Origin: Ganoderma boninense
Taxonomy: Eukaryota; Basidiomycota; Agaricomycetes; Polyporales; Polyporaceae
NCBI GenBank assembly: GCA_002900995.3
Contig: CM035310.1
Coordinates: 1,724,138-1,788,137 of the forward strand
DNA length: 64,000 nucleotides
Reading direction: 5' to 3'
The first letter of the stretch is position 1; every line of letters begins with the position of its first letter. Under the pieces are notes generated by a model. The model was not told the origin of the DNA and did no database searches. It saw only the letters and a program-made list of their open reading frames with translations. A program made the position numbers and the translations under genes. Shown in pieces: positions 1 through 9,130 of the stretch.

Positions 1-317
1 AAGAGAGAATATGGGAAGATACAACATCGTCTTAAACGGGAAAGGCCCCAACTAGCTGAGATCCTTTGCCCCCTGTTTTCTATTTTTTACCTGTACAGCC
101 CAAACAATTTCCGTTTCCCTGGGCGCCAAAACCCGGCGCCGGGAAAGCACAGCTTTTTTTCCCTTTCCCCAAACCTTAGAAAGGGTGCTCCAGGGACCCT
201 TTTTAATAAAACCCCCTTTTTTTGTCAGGCTCTGTGTCCCTTAGACCTTTTACAGGGGCTTGAAAAAAACAGGCCCCCATTTTTTTTGACCGTCCTGAGG
301 GCCACTGCAGCCAACAG
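1..317 (+). repeat. Degraded, poorly sequenced copia LTR copy
   Basis: About 300 bp align in reverse complement with the 372-bp LTR at 2061-2432. Landmarks are recognisable in order: a block around 'agatacaacatcgtctt', 'ccaactagctgagatc', 'gggcgcca', 'tgtcaggctctgtgtccc' and the LTR end 'ccactgcagccaaca' at about 303-317. Homopolymers are inflated throughout compared with the two good copies, which looks like poor base calling at a contig end and not natural mutation. It is the 3' part of an LTR in the orientation opposite to the full element that follows. Confidence 0.75.
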
Positions 318-2060
318 TTTTAAGGGAACCGGTGAGAATGGAAGGTTTGCCGTTTTTAAACCCAACCCATGGACTGTTTGACCCGAACGTGATGTACTTT
401 GGACTGGCTAACTGCCAGTACATCTATGCGCTCAATGAACGACATCTCATATTCACCAACGACATCGAGGAACACCGCACCACTGGTGCGTGAGGTCCTG
501 AAGCATCGGCGGAGCACGACCTGGTTCTGCAAGCCAGAGAAGTGCGATTCGAACAGCCGAAGTGAGTACCTAGGTGTGCTCGTCTCGGAGAACCGGTGTG
601 GAGATGGACCCAGTGAAGGTCAGGGGATTGCAGAATGGCCTGTCCTCAGACGCTCAGACGTACGGAAGTTCTGCGGCTTCGCGAATTTCTCACAGGCGGT
701 CATTAAGGACTCAGCGCGGTATGCAAACCCCTTGTTCAATCTTACGGAAATGCTCCCTGCAATGGGGGGGTTTTTTTTGGCCCCGAAGCAATCAGCATTC
801 GACGAGCTCAACGTCGGTTTCACTGAAAGCCCTGTCCTGAGCATGTATGACCCAGACCGCAAAACCCGCATTGAAGTCGATGCTCTGGGTATGCTACCGG
901 TGCGGTTCTGTCTCAGGAGGGGGAGGACGGCAAATGGCACCCTGTGGCTTTCCACTCTGAAAGTCAATGAGCGATTTGCGGAAGCAACTATGCAGATCTA
1001 CAACAAGGAGATGCTTGCTTATCATCCGTGCCCTGCAGGCCTGGCGCCACTACCTCGAGGTCTTCCTAGGTGTAGTTTCGAATCCAGTCGGACACAAGAA
1101 CTCGAGTACTGGAAGGCCGCACAAAACCTCACGCGCAGGCAGGCACGATGGGCTCTCTATCTGTGCGGTTCGACTTTGTCATTGCACACAAGCCGGGCAC
1201 CTCCAACGGTAGGGCAGATGCACTGTCGCGCAGCGCCTGATCACCAGAAGGAGACGCCAATGACAACTGAAACCGAGTCATGTTGCAAACCCGATTCCGC
1301 TTCCGAGTACTGCAAGCCAGAGAGGCACATGTCAGTGGAACCAGAGAAGGCACTGCTCCGCTGCATTCGAGAATGTGGAGAGCGTGAGCAGGAGGTTGCA
1401 GAGGCACTCAGCAAGCTCGATAAGCTAGGGCCAGCACGTCTACAGAATGATTTGGTGGACTGGAACACAGAACAAGGCCTGCTGCTCTACCGCGGCCGAG
1501 TTTATGTCCCCAAAGACGACACGCTCCGAGCAGAGATAGTGCGCATTCACCATGACCTCCCGCCTGCTGGACACCCTGGCCAGGCAAAGACGGTGGATTG
1601 GGTTACATGGAAACTACTGGTGGCCGGGCATGCAAAGTTCATTAAGGATTACGTTGAGACCTGCAACACTTGTTGCCGTGGCAAGACTTCACATGCGAAG
1701 CCACACGGTCCCCTTCAACTCAACGAGATCCCGGACGGCCCAGGCCAAGTAGTTACCTGTGACTTCATCACTGGACTGCCGGAGGTGGACGGATACAACG
1801 CGCTCCAGCTTATTGCTGATCGGCATGGAAAGATGATTCACCTTATTCCATGCACTGAGGAGATCGACACGGAAGGGACTGCAGACAACTTCATTAGAGA
1901 ATGGTTCCGCCTACATGGACTCCCACGAAAGATCATCTCTGATCGGGGGCCCCAGTTCTCTAGCAAGCTCTTCCGTGCAATCCTTAAAGGCCTCGACATA
2001 GAAAGCGCGCTGTCCACAGCCTACCACCCGCAGACGGATGGACAGTTGGAGCGATGGAAC
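318..2060 (+). pseudogene. Ty3/gypsy pol fragment: RT end, RNase H, integrase (gypsy-1)
   Basis: The region encodes the end of a reverse transcriptase (the first part, about 318-480, is frameshifted but still reads FGLANCP and FTNDIEEHR), an RNase H region with NKEMLAY and RRQARWALYL, and an integrase. The integrase has an HHCC finger (HHDLPPAGHPG then CNTCCRGK) and a DDE core: CDFITGLP (first Asp), ISDRGPQF (second Asp), and the Glu in the motif following AYHPQTDG. One open frame covers 399-2060, but its RT and RNase H parts switch frame against the family pattern, so it is a decayed copy. It is cut directly after the catalytic Glu by the copia LTR at 2061. It is not the missing half of gypsy-3 downstream, because both contain the same integrase segment with different sequence. 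Confidence 0.85.
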
Positions 2061-2432
2061 TATTGGCTGCAGTGGTCCTCAGGACGTCACAATGGCCTGT
2101 GTCAAGCTCTGTAAAGTCTAAGGACACAGAGCCTGACAGAGGCGTTGATACAGCTCATGGAGCACGTGCTAGGTAGAGTATGTAACGCTGTGCTCCTGGC
2201 GCCGTTATGGCGCCCAGGGAGCGAGAATTGTGGACTGTACAGTGTAAAGTAGAGCAGGGTGCAGATCTCAGCTAGTTGGAGCCTCCAGTGAAGACGATGT
2301 TGTATCTCTATGGGATGTGCTACTCTAACGAAACGAAAAATAGGGTAAGTAGGAGACAATGCAATGTACGTACGGTGCAATTGTGGACTTGGTGCGATCA
2401 GAACTGTGGGCGCTACAGCACCGACTTCAACA
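2061..2432 (-). repeat. 3' LTR of the copia element
   Basis: This 372-bp copy aligns without gaps to 6784-7155. Its outer end reads TATTGG where the other copy has TGTTGG, a single change in the terminal dinucleotide. The inner end has the canonical 5-bp TGTTG start in element orientation. Confidence 0.93.
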
Positions 2433-2442
2433 CTCTCCCCTG
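2433..2442 (-). other. Polypurine tract of copia
   Basis: On the minus strand the bases CAGGGGAGAG lie directly against the TGTTG start of the 3' LTR. This is the position and composition of the second-strand primer of LTR retrotransposons. Confidence 0.8.
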
Positions 2443-2611
2443 ATCGCTCAAGTCCCCAATCCCAGCATCTTCACCATCTCAAGCACTTTGGGCTTGGGCA
2501 GCGACTTGGTCAGGATGTCAGCAGGCATGTGCGATGTGCGCAGGTGCACCACCTTAATGCGCCCCTTGGCCACCTCATCCTGCAGCCAGTAGAAGTGCAG
2601 GTCGAGGTGCT

Positions 2612-5600
2612 TCATCCGCCCGTGGTGCTCTGGGTTTTTGCCACAGAGAGGGCAGATAGGTTGTCGATGCGCATGCGGGAGGCAGAGGGGAAGCTGTAGC
2701 CAAACTCAGTGAGCAGATTGCGCAGCCAGAGCATCTCCTGGCCACACGAGACTGCAGCGATGAACTCGGCCTCTGTGGTGGACAGGGCGACAAGGGACTG
2801 GAGGCGACTCGACCAGGAGATAGCCCCAGTGCCCATCTTGATCACATAGCCAGAGGTGGAGCGGCCAGTGTCAGGGCAGCCAGCGTGGTCTGCATCGGTG
2901 TAGGAGGTGAACAGCTCTGACTCTGGCGAGGGGGCGTAGGTGAACTTGTAGTTGAGGGTGCCCTTGATGTGGCGGAAGAGGTGCTTGACTGCCTTCCAGT
3001 GCGCCATGCCAGGGTGCTGTGAGAAGTGTGCGAGGTTGCCCACAGTGCGAGCGATGTCTGGGTGACTGGCCACTGCAAGATAGAAGAGGGAACCGACGGC
3101 CTGGCTGTAGGGGATGTCCTGCATCGCACGGATGTCTGCTGGCGATGTGGGGGCCATGTCTGCACTGAGGCGGAGGCCAGGGTCCATGGGAGTGCTGACT
3201 GGGTCGCAGTTGGAGAAGCCGTATCGCTTGAGGATGTCCAGGGAGTACTGGCGCTGCGAGATGGACAGGGATCGCTGCGAGCGGTTGCGCTCAATCTGCA
3301 CACCCAGCAGCCACGACGTGGGGCCCAGGTCTCGCAGCTTGAAGTGCTTGCGCAGGTCGTCCTTGACTCGCTGGATCGCTGCCTTGTCCTTGCCTGCAAT
3401 GGTGATGTCGTCGACGAATACAGGGATGATGAGACGCACACCATCGCGCAGGTACACCCAGACACTGTGCTCACAGGTCAGGCGTTCAAAGCCCAGCTTG
3501 CTGAGCACCTCGTCGAGCTTCTCGTGCCAGCAGTGGCCAGCCTGCTTGAGGCCATAGAGACCCTTGCGCAGGCGCCACACCCACTGCGGAGTCTTCTCCT
3601 CGAACCCGTCTGGCTGGCGCATGTAGACCTCCTCCTTGAGCTCGCCATTGAGGTAGGCAGAGGAGATGTCGACTGACTCGAGCTCTAGGTCCTCGAGGGC
3701 TGCAATGGCGAGGATAGCGCGGATGGAGGCCCACTTGGGCGTAGGAGCGAAGGTCTCGTTGTACTCGAAGCCAGGGCGCTGTGAGAAGCCTTTGGCCACC
3801 AGTCTGCCCTTGTAGCGTTCAATGGAGCCGTCTGCATTGCGCTTGACCCGGAACACCCAGCGGGAGCCAATGGCCTTGCAACCTGGAGGGAGGAGGACGA
3901 GCTCGAAGGTGCCGTTCTCGACGAGGGACTGCAGCTCTTCCTGCGCTGCCTTGAGCCACTTGTTGCGCTCCTCAGGCTCGAGTGCCATGACCTCAGACAT
4001 CGAGGTAGGCTCCCCAAAGTGCTCCTGGCTTGCCTTCGACGCCTGTTCGACGACTGACTCGAATGCGACGTCCAGGGCATCGTCGTAGGACAGGTAGTCG
4101 ACAAGGGGGTCAGAGTAGACGTCATCGAGGCCTGCCAGCATCGCATGGAGTGCGTCCTCATCGCTGCTGTCCCCTCGACCTATGAGGTCAAGCTCGTCGT
4201 CTGAGGACGTGGGACTCGGTGGGGGAGAGCGTGGACGGTTGGGGAACCCTCGATTGAGGCCAGGAGCAGCTGGTGCATCGACTGGAGCCTCAATGAGTGG
4301 ATCGGGCGACGAGGAGCGTTCAGGCTGAGGAGACAGAGCAGGAGCAAGAGCAGGAGCAGGGGACACTGAGCGAATGCGAAGGCGCTGAGGAACGAGGTTC
4401 TGGCGTTCAAGGGCACGCTCGTTGAGGGAGCCTTGAGGGCGAGAGGCACACGAGGGGAGCTGCTTGCAAGCGAGAGCTGGATAGGGCCTGAAACCTGGGT
4501 TTTGTGCTTGCTGGTGCGCAGATGGAGTGACGGGGCGAGCAACTGGTGCAGGAGGTGGCCTATCAGGTGGAGGGGTTGGTGAACGAGCTGGGGGTGATGG
4601 TGAGCGAGCAGGGAGTTGCGCAGGTGGGGCAGGAGGTTGTGCAGGAGGTTGTGCAGGTGGTGGAGAGTCTGGTGGTGAAGGCGATCGAGCTGGAGATGGC
4701 TGGCGAGGTGGTGGAGGCGCAGGCTGTGGTGCAGGAGGTGCTGGAGGAGCTGGAGGCGCAGGAGGTGCAGGATCATCATAGTCGTCATCTCTCCCCTGAT
4801 CATGCAGCTCTGGCACTCCTGGCACACCGTCGTCTGGTAGTGCTGCATCGTCAGGGCCCCCAGGGATGCCCACATCGTCGAGAGGCAGGCCAAAGACATT
4901 GATGAAGGGTGAGTTGCCAGGGAAGCACTGCTCGTCAAACACTGCATGCGACGAGACAATCACCTTCTTTGCTGCAGGGTCCCAGAACCGCCAGGCCTTG
5001 GTGCCATCTGGGTAGCCAATGAAGATGCACTTGCGCGTGTGGGGCTGCAGCGCCTTGCGGTCCTTCTTGCGGATGAGCACATAGGCCAGGCAGCCAAAAA
5101 CGCGGAAGTAGGACACATCAGGCTTGCGCCCATCGCCCTTCCAGGCTGTGTAGGGAATGCCGCCATCAAGCGCAGAGGTGGGCATGCGGTTGCGCGTGTG
5201 GACAAAGGTGGAGACGGCATGGCACCAGAATGAAGGAGGCAGCTTGGACTGGGCAAGCAGGGCAGTGGCACCCTCAGACGTCGTCCTGTTGGCTCGCTCT
5301 GCAACGCCGTTCTGGTGGGGCTCGTCTGGCTCAGTGTGCTGCCTGTGGATGCCGTGCTCAGCACAGAAGTCGATGAACTCCTGGCCCATGTACTCGCTGC
5401 CCTTGTCATCCCGTGTGGCCTTGATGCGCAGCCCCAGGCAGTTCTCAGCATACACCTTGTACGCCTTGAAGGCTGCAAATGTGTCGCTCTTGCGCTTGAG
5501 GTAGGCCAGGGCCCAGAAACGTGTTGCATCGTCCACAAACACCATCCAGTACAGGTAGCCCTCGGTTGTGGGCACAGCGAGCTTGCCTTTGAGGTCTGTG

Positions 5601-6601
5601 TGCACCAGGGCAAGCCGCACGAACCGTCTGGAGGCAAAGCGAGGGATGGAGTGGCGGTTGAGCTTGCCAGCCAGGCAGGGCTCGCAGATGGCACTGGGGG
5701 CACGCTTGGAGTGGATGGTGAGACCCTTGACGAGCTCCTTGTTGACCACAGAGCGCAGGTCGTCGAGATTAACATGGGCGCAGCGCTGGTGCTGCAGGGC
5801 GAGGTCCTCGTCGCAGGTAGTAGAGGCAGACATGGCAGACTTGGACTGGGACAGGGTGTGGCCAAGGAGGTAGCTGACGTTGTGCTCGTTGACCTGGGCC
5901 TTGAAGCGCAGCTGCCCCTGGTGGTAGAACAGCACAGACGACGCAGAGAGCTCAACGGAGTAGCCCTTCTCCCGGGTGAGGTGGAAAATCGACAGGAGGT
6001 TGCTGGCCAGGGCAGGGACATGGAGGACATTGTGCAAGACGATGGCAGGGGGCAAAACTCTGTCCATCTCAGCCGGCTGGAACACCACAGAGCCCATACC
6101 TGCAGAGTAGACGATGTGGGAGTTGGCGAGGCGGATGGGGATGCTGTGGGGCGAGTAGGAGCGAAACCAGTGCCTGTGGGGGGTCATGTGCGCTGATGCA
6201 CCCGTGTCTGTGTTCCACATGGTCGCAGCAGGGCTAGAGAGCGAAGAGGAGCGGTCTGGGGACACCTGGAGGGCAGAGGGACAGTGAAGATCGACCATGG
6301 CCACCCCAGCAGTGTGCTGGGGGGTGTCATCTGGCCTAACGGCATGAGATGACAAGCAGGTTGGCCCAACAGCCATATCCCTGCATTGGCACATGTGGGA
6401 GAGCTGGGGGACGACCTGGGAGGCCTGGGGGGGCGCCCTCTTGCTGGCAGAGCACTGGGCAAAGCACTGGGGCTTGGAGTGGATGGGGGTGGCAGAGAAG
6501 GAGTAGGGAGGCATGAATGACATACTGGGAGCCATAGGCACGATGTGGGGACGTGGCAATGAGGGGCCTGGGCGATGACGTGGCGCGCGACACGCTGGCA
6601 A
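2612..6601 (-). CDS. Copia Pol polyprotein (protease, integrase, RT, RNase H), no Gag
   Basis: 1329 residues. The aspartic protease has DTGAS near residue 133. The integrase follows with its HHCC finger (HQRCAHVN, CEPC) and catalytic LVHTDLKG, DDKGSEY and NGVAERANRT. A long Pro-rich linker comes next, then the RT with its FVDDI active site and the diagnostic YNETFAPTPKWASIR and KGLYGLKQAG motifs, and RNase H with TDADHAGC and ALSTTEAEF. The frame is lost about 15 residues before the present stop. Around 2636 the sequence shifts by one base, and the normal ending (about 60 more codons, ending at 2448) continues in another frame. Only about 130 residues precede the protease and no CCHC knuckle is present, so Gag is essentially deleted. 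The copy is therefore probably non-autonomous. Confidence 0.93.
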   Translation of the reverse strand: MPACRAPRHRPGPSLPRPHIVPMAPSMSFMPPYSFSATPIHSKPQCFAQCSASKRAPPQASQVVPQLSHMCQCRDMAVGPTCLSSHAVRPDDTPQHTAGVAMVDLHCPSALQVSPDRSSSLSSPAATMWNTDTGASAHMTPHRHWFRSYSPHSIPIRLANSHIVYSAGMGSVVFQPAEMDRVLPPAIVLHNVLHVPALASNLLSIFHLTREKGYSVELSASSVLFYHQGQLRFKAQVNEHNVSYLLGHTLSQSKSAMSASTTCDEDLALQHQRCAHVNLDDLRSVVNKELVKGLTIHSKRAPSAICEPCLAGKLNRHSIPRFASRRFVRLALVHTDLKGKLAVPTTEGYLYWMVFVDDATRFWALAYLKRKSDTFAAFKAYKVYAENCLGLRIKATRDDKGSEYMGQEFIDFCAEHGIHRQHTEPDEPHQNGVAERANRTTSEGATALLAQSKLPPSFWCHAVSTFVHTRNRMPTSALDGGIPYTAWKGDGRKPDVSYFRVFGCLAYVLIRKKDRKALQPHTRKCIFIGYPDGTKAWRFWDPAAKKVIVSSHAVFDEQCFPGNSPFINVFGLPLDDVGIPGGPDDAALPDDGVPGVPELHDQGRDDDYDDPAPPAPPAPPAPPAPQPAPPPPRQPSPARSPSPPDSPPPAQPPAQPPAPPAQLPARSPSPPARSPTPPPDRPPPAPVARPVTPSAHQQAQNPGFRPYPALACKQLPSCASRPQGSLNERALERQNLVPQRLRIRSVSPAPALAPALSPQPERSSSPDPLIEAPVDAPAAPGLNRGFPNRPRSPPPSPTSSDDELDLIGRGDSSDEDALHAMLAGLDDVYSDPLVDYLSYDDALDVAFESVVEQASKASQEHFGEPTSMSEVMALEPEERNKWLKAAQEELQSLVENGTFELVLLPPGCKAIGSRWVFRVKRNADGSIERYKGRLVAKGFSQRPGFEYNETFAPTPKWASIRAILAIAALEDLELESVDISSAYLNGELKEEVYMRQPDGFEEKTPQWVWRLRKGLYGLKQAGHCWHEKLDEVLSKLGFERLTCEHSVWVYLRDGVRLIIPVFVDDITIAGKDKAAIQRVKDDLRKHFKLRDLGPTSWLLGVQIERNRSQRSLSISQRQYSLDILKRYGFSNCDPVSTPMDPGLRLSADMAPTSPADIRAMQDIPYSQAVGSLFYLAVASHPDIARTVGNLAHFSQHPGMAHWKAVKHLFRHIKGTLNYKFTYAPSPESELFTSYTDADHAGCPDTGRSTSGYVIKMGTGAISWSSRLQSLVALSTTEAEFIAAVSCGQEMLWLRNLLTEFGYSFPSASRMRIDNLSALSVAKTQSTTGG

Positions 6602-6771
6602 AACGACGAGGTGAGGGGACGAACACTGCGTCCTGGAGCGAAGAGAGGAGGAACCAGTCCCAGAGCGAGCAGATGCGTCAAGCAGAGGGAGCAGGAGAGG
6701 AGTGGGGGCTGGGTGAGGCCAGAGAGCGAATGGACAAGCGAAATTTGGAGTCCTGAGGTGCTGAGAGCGCA

Positions 6772-6783
6772 GGGCTCATAACC
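6772..6783 (-). other. Primer binding site, initiator-tRNA anticodon-arm type
   Basis: Directly after the 5' LTR the minus strand reads GGTTATGAGCCC. This is complementary to the anticodon arm of initiator tRNA-Met (the GGGCTCATAACC segment) and not to a tRNA 3' end. Drosophila copia is known to prime from an internally cleaved half of initiator tRNA-Met, and LTR end plus site (AACA then GGTTATG) have the same layout here. Confidence 0.75.
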
Positions 6784-7155
6784 TGTTGGCTGCAGTGGCC
6801 CTCAGGACGTCACAATGGCCTGTGTCAAGCTCTGTAAAGTCTAAGGACACAGAGCCTGACAGATGCATCGATACAGCTCATGGAGCACGTGCTAGGTAGA
6901 GTATGTAACGCTGTGCTACTGGCGCCGTTATGGCGCCCAGAGAGCGAGAATTGCGGACTGTACAGTGTAAAGTAGAGCAGGGTGCAGATCTAAGCTAGTT
7001 GGAGCCTCCAGTGAAGACGATGTTGTATCTCTATGGGATGTGCTATTGTAACGAAACGAAAAATGCCCCAGGTAGGGGACACTGCAATGTACGTACGGTG
7101 CGATCGTGGACTTGGTGCGATCAAAACTGCGGGCGCTACAGCACCGACTTCAACA
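6784..7155 (-). repeat. 5' LTR of the copia element
   Basis: The 372-bp partner of 2061-2432. Both ends are intact: TGTTG at the element start and CAACA at its end, forming a 5-bp terminal inverted repeat. Confidence 0.93.
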
Positions 7156-7620
7156 TACATCTTGTCTCCAGCCTGACTGTCGAGCCCTGCTCTGCTCTCA
7201 CTGCACCAGTGCTCGTCCACACCCCTGCTCGTCTCGTAAGCCCCCTCCCTGATCTTATTCGACAGCCAGTTGTAACAGTCAAATGGAGGAGTGTCTGACG
7301 GCTGTATCGAGGGTAAAGACGAGTGAGATGAGCCAGTCTGACCGCAGCCAGTGCCAGCATGAACAGGAATGGGACCGGTTCGACCACAGCTGATGCTAGG
7401 GCCAGGAGACAGAGGCCGAGAGGTCATAGACGAGAGGATGGGTGTCCTGAGTCAAGGGGATGCCAGGAGATGATGGAGGAAAGAAATGCCTCGAGCATGA
7501 GGCCAGCACACTGCTTGATCAGAGCAGGCGATGCCATCCAGGTGCGAAGTGGTGAACGTCTGGCCATTAAGACCGAAGCCTAGGCTGACCTACGTTTGAA
7601 GATGAAGCCTGCAGGGACGT

Positions 7621-8506
7621 TAGAAAAACCAGCTTTTGCCAATGTGTAATAATATGTACTATTATAATATCTTATTCTAATAAAGTACTAATGCTATCTA
7701 TCTGAGAGCTACTACAAAAGAGACCTATCTATATTATACAAATGAGAACTACTGCATCTAACCCAATCTATTATAGTGCTATTTAGTGCTACTAGTTGCT
7801 ACTGCAGTATACTCATATTGTTATACATAGTCAATCTTAATTGAATGCCTCAGATATAAGCCCAATTGATCTATTTTACTAGCCAAGACTAGACAGCCTC
7901 AACAAAGTCTAAATAAAAATCCTAAGTATCAATGTAACAGCAACTTGAATAGATACTTGTAGTCTAATCAATGTACATAAGTATATATGTCACATACACT
8001 ATATAAGCCTATAACATAGAATGAACACAAGATATATTGATGTTGAAGTTGACCTACAGTTCTCAATTTTTCCCAAGTCTAGCAGCAGGGGGTACATATA
8101 GCCTATACCACTTTGTGTAGTACAAGCCCTTGTGGTGTAGTGGGCTAAGCTGTCTGCACAGCTTGGTGCTGTGCTGGAATAGCAAGAGGCTGAGGGTTCA
8201 ATTCTAGGTGGTGGCAGTAATAAATGTTTTATTAAAATTTCCAGCTTTTGCAGTATGCTTGTCTTTGAGTATGGCATGCTTATATTGTGTTTAAAGCTTT
8301 ATAAAACCAGTCCAGACAATGTTCAGTCTTATTCATATGCATACCGCATGCTACTATAGTGCTACTCTGCACTATTTAGTGCTATTGTGGAACTACTCTT
8401 TCTGGGAACCTCTCAAATGTTACCTAACATGTTACTACTATTCTAATGGTCTAATATTTTCTAATTATACCTTTTCATATCTCATTGGCAAAGGCTGGTT
8501 TTCCAG
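7621..8506. mobile_element. AT-rich non-coding element with inverted ends
   Basis: The left end TAGAAAAACCAGCTTTTGCC and the reverse complement of the right end, CTGGAAAACCAGCCTTTGCC, match at most positions. Candidate 8-bp flanks agggacgt and atggacga agree at 6 of 8 positions, a degenerate hAT-size duplication. The interior is strongly AT-rich compared with the surrounding gypsy sequence, holds no credible gene, and repeats a 'tatttagtgcta' motif near both ends. A tRNA-like sequence lies at 8128-8215. Confidence 0.6.
8128..8215 (+). other. tRNA-like sequence (Pol III A and B boxes)
   Basis: An A-box-like TGGTGTAGTGG (8133-8143) and a B-box GGTTCAATTCT (8195-8205) are separated as in a tRNA with a long variable region. 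The stems are poor, so I read it as a tRNA-derived SINE head or relic and not as a working tRNA gene. Confidence 0.5.
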
Positions 8507-8579
8507 ATGGACGAGATAAAGATGGGAGGCTTGAGGCGATTAAGCCCCGAGCCGAAGACCAAGACAGGATTGGCTAGGT

Positions 8580-8928
8580 TTATGCCACAACATGAGAGCG
8601 CAAGCTCTCAGTGGGCCCAGTCAATTGAAGGGTTATGGCGTTCAAGCCAATTGAGCCTGAGAATAATCGGATAAGAAACAGATACAATGTCCAAGGAGAG
8701 AACCTCGGCGTGAGACTTAACATGGAGAGAAGCAATAAGATCATGTATAACGAGACTGGAAGCAATGGGACGATCATCCACAACTGTGATAGGCACGGGT
8801 TCATCCTTGAGACAAAGTGGGAGACCGTGACAATTTGCAAACAAAACAGAGATACACGACTTGTTTGCACCACAGTTGACGAGCGCATATGTAGATATTG
8901 TTAGGATGTGGTAACCATGCTTACTCAT
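8580..8928 (-). pseudogene. gypsy-2 retropepsin fragment
   Basis: The translation contains ALVNCGANKSCIS (the DSGA-type aspartic protease signature with Asn where Asp is expected), HGLPLCLKDEP, and the family-typical ending PIILRLNWLERHNPSIDW. These are the retropepsin motifs of fungal Ty3/gypsy elements. The catalytic Asp is replaced in this copy (NCGA), so the protease is probably inactive even apart from its truncation. It lies downstream of the zinc knuckle on the same strand, as expected for gypsy-2. Confidence 0.8.
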
Positions 8929-9058
8929 CCAGCAGGTATTAGTCCCTGAACTGCCGTAAGCCTCCTAATGTCCAGTGCATAGCATGAATGCCATATAGAC
9001 AGGGAGCTACAGTTACACTAAGCCACACTAATAAACTGGTGTCTCTACTAAAACCCAA

Positions 9059-9130
9059 GGCTGGATAGCTCAGTGGTAGAGCGTCTGGGTGCAAACCAGC
9101 AGGTCCTGGGTTCAATCCCTGGTCTGGTCA
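9059..9130 (+). tRNA. tRNA-Cys(GCA)-like sequence, possibly a SINE head
   Basis: A 72-nt cloverleaf can be drawn. The acceptor stem is GGCTGGA/TCTGGTC with wobbles; the D arm is TAGCTCAGTGGTAGAGC, an excellent A box. The anticodon loop is GTGCAAA (anticodon GCA, Cys) on a stem with one mismatch. The T arm has GGGTTCAATCCC, an excellent B box, followed by discriminator A. A TTTT run at 9132-9135 could terminate Pol III. Many wobble pairs and its position inside a dead retrotransposon, between gag and protease, make a tRNA-derived SINE or pseudogene more likely than a functional gene. Confidence 0.5.

Larger units (their letters stand above)
2061..7155 (-). mobile_element. Ty1/copia LTR retrotransposon, minus strand
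   Basis: A 5.1-kb element bounded by two gap-free 372-bp direct repeats that differ at about 23 positions (counted by eye, about 6%). In element orientation the LTR runs TGTTGAAGTCGG...CAGCCAACA. A primer binding site follows the right-hand (5') LTR and a purine tract precedes the left-hand (3') LTR. One long Pol frame lies between. There is almost no room for Gag: only 183 bp separate the 5' LTR from the Pol start codon. The 5-bp flanks (ggaac on the left, tacat on the right) do not match, and the two flanks belong to different gypsy copies in opposite orientation, so the element lies at a rearranged or misjoined junction. Confidence 0.93.

Noticed and set aside
4180..4959. Separate proline/leucine-rich gene in the copia element
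   Set aside because: This is the low-complexity linker between integrase and RT of Pol read in another frame.
5315..6196. Long plus-strand frame antisense to copia Pol
   Set aside because: It is the shadow of the GC-rich minus-strand Pol frame, which has complete family motifs.
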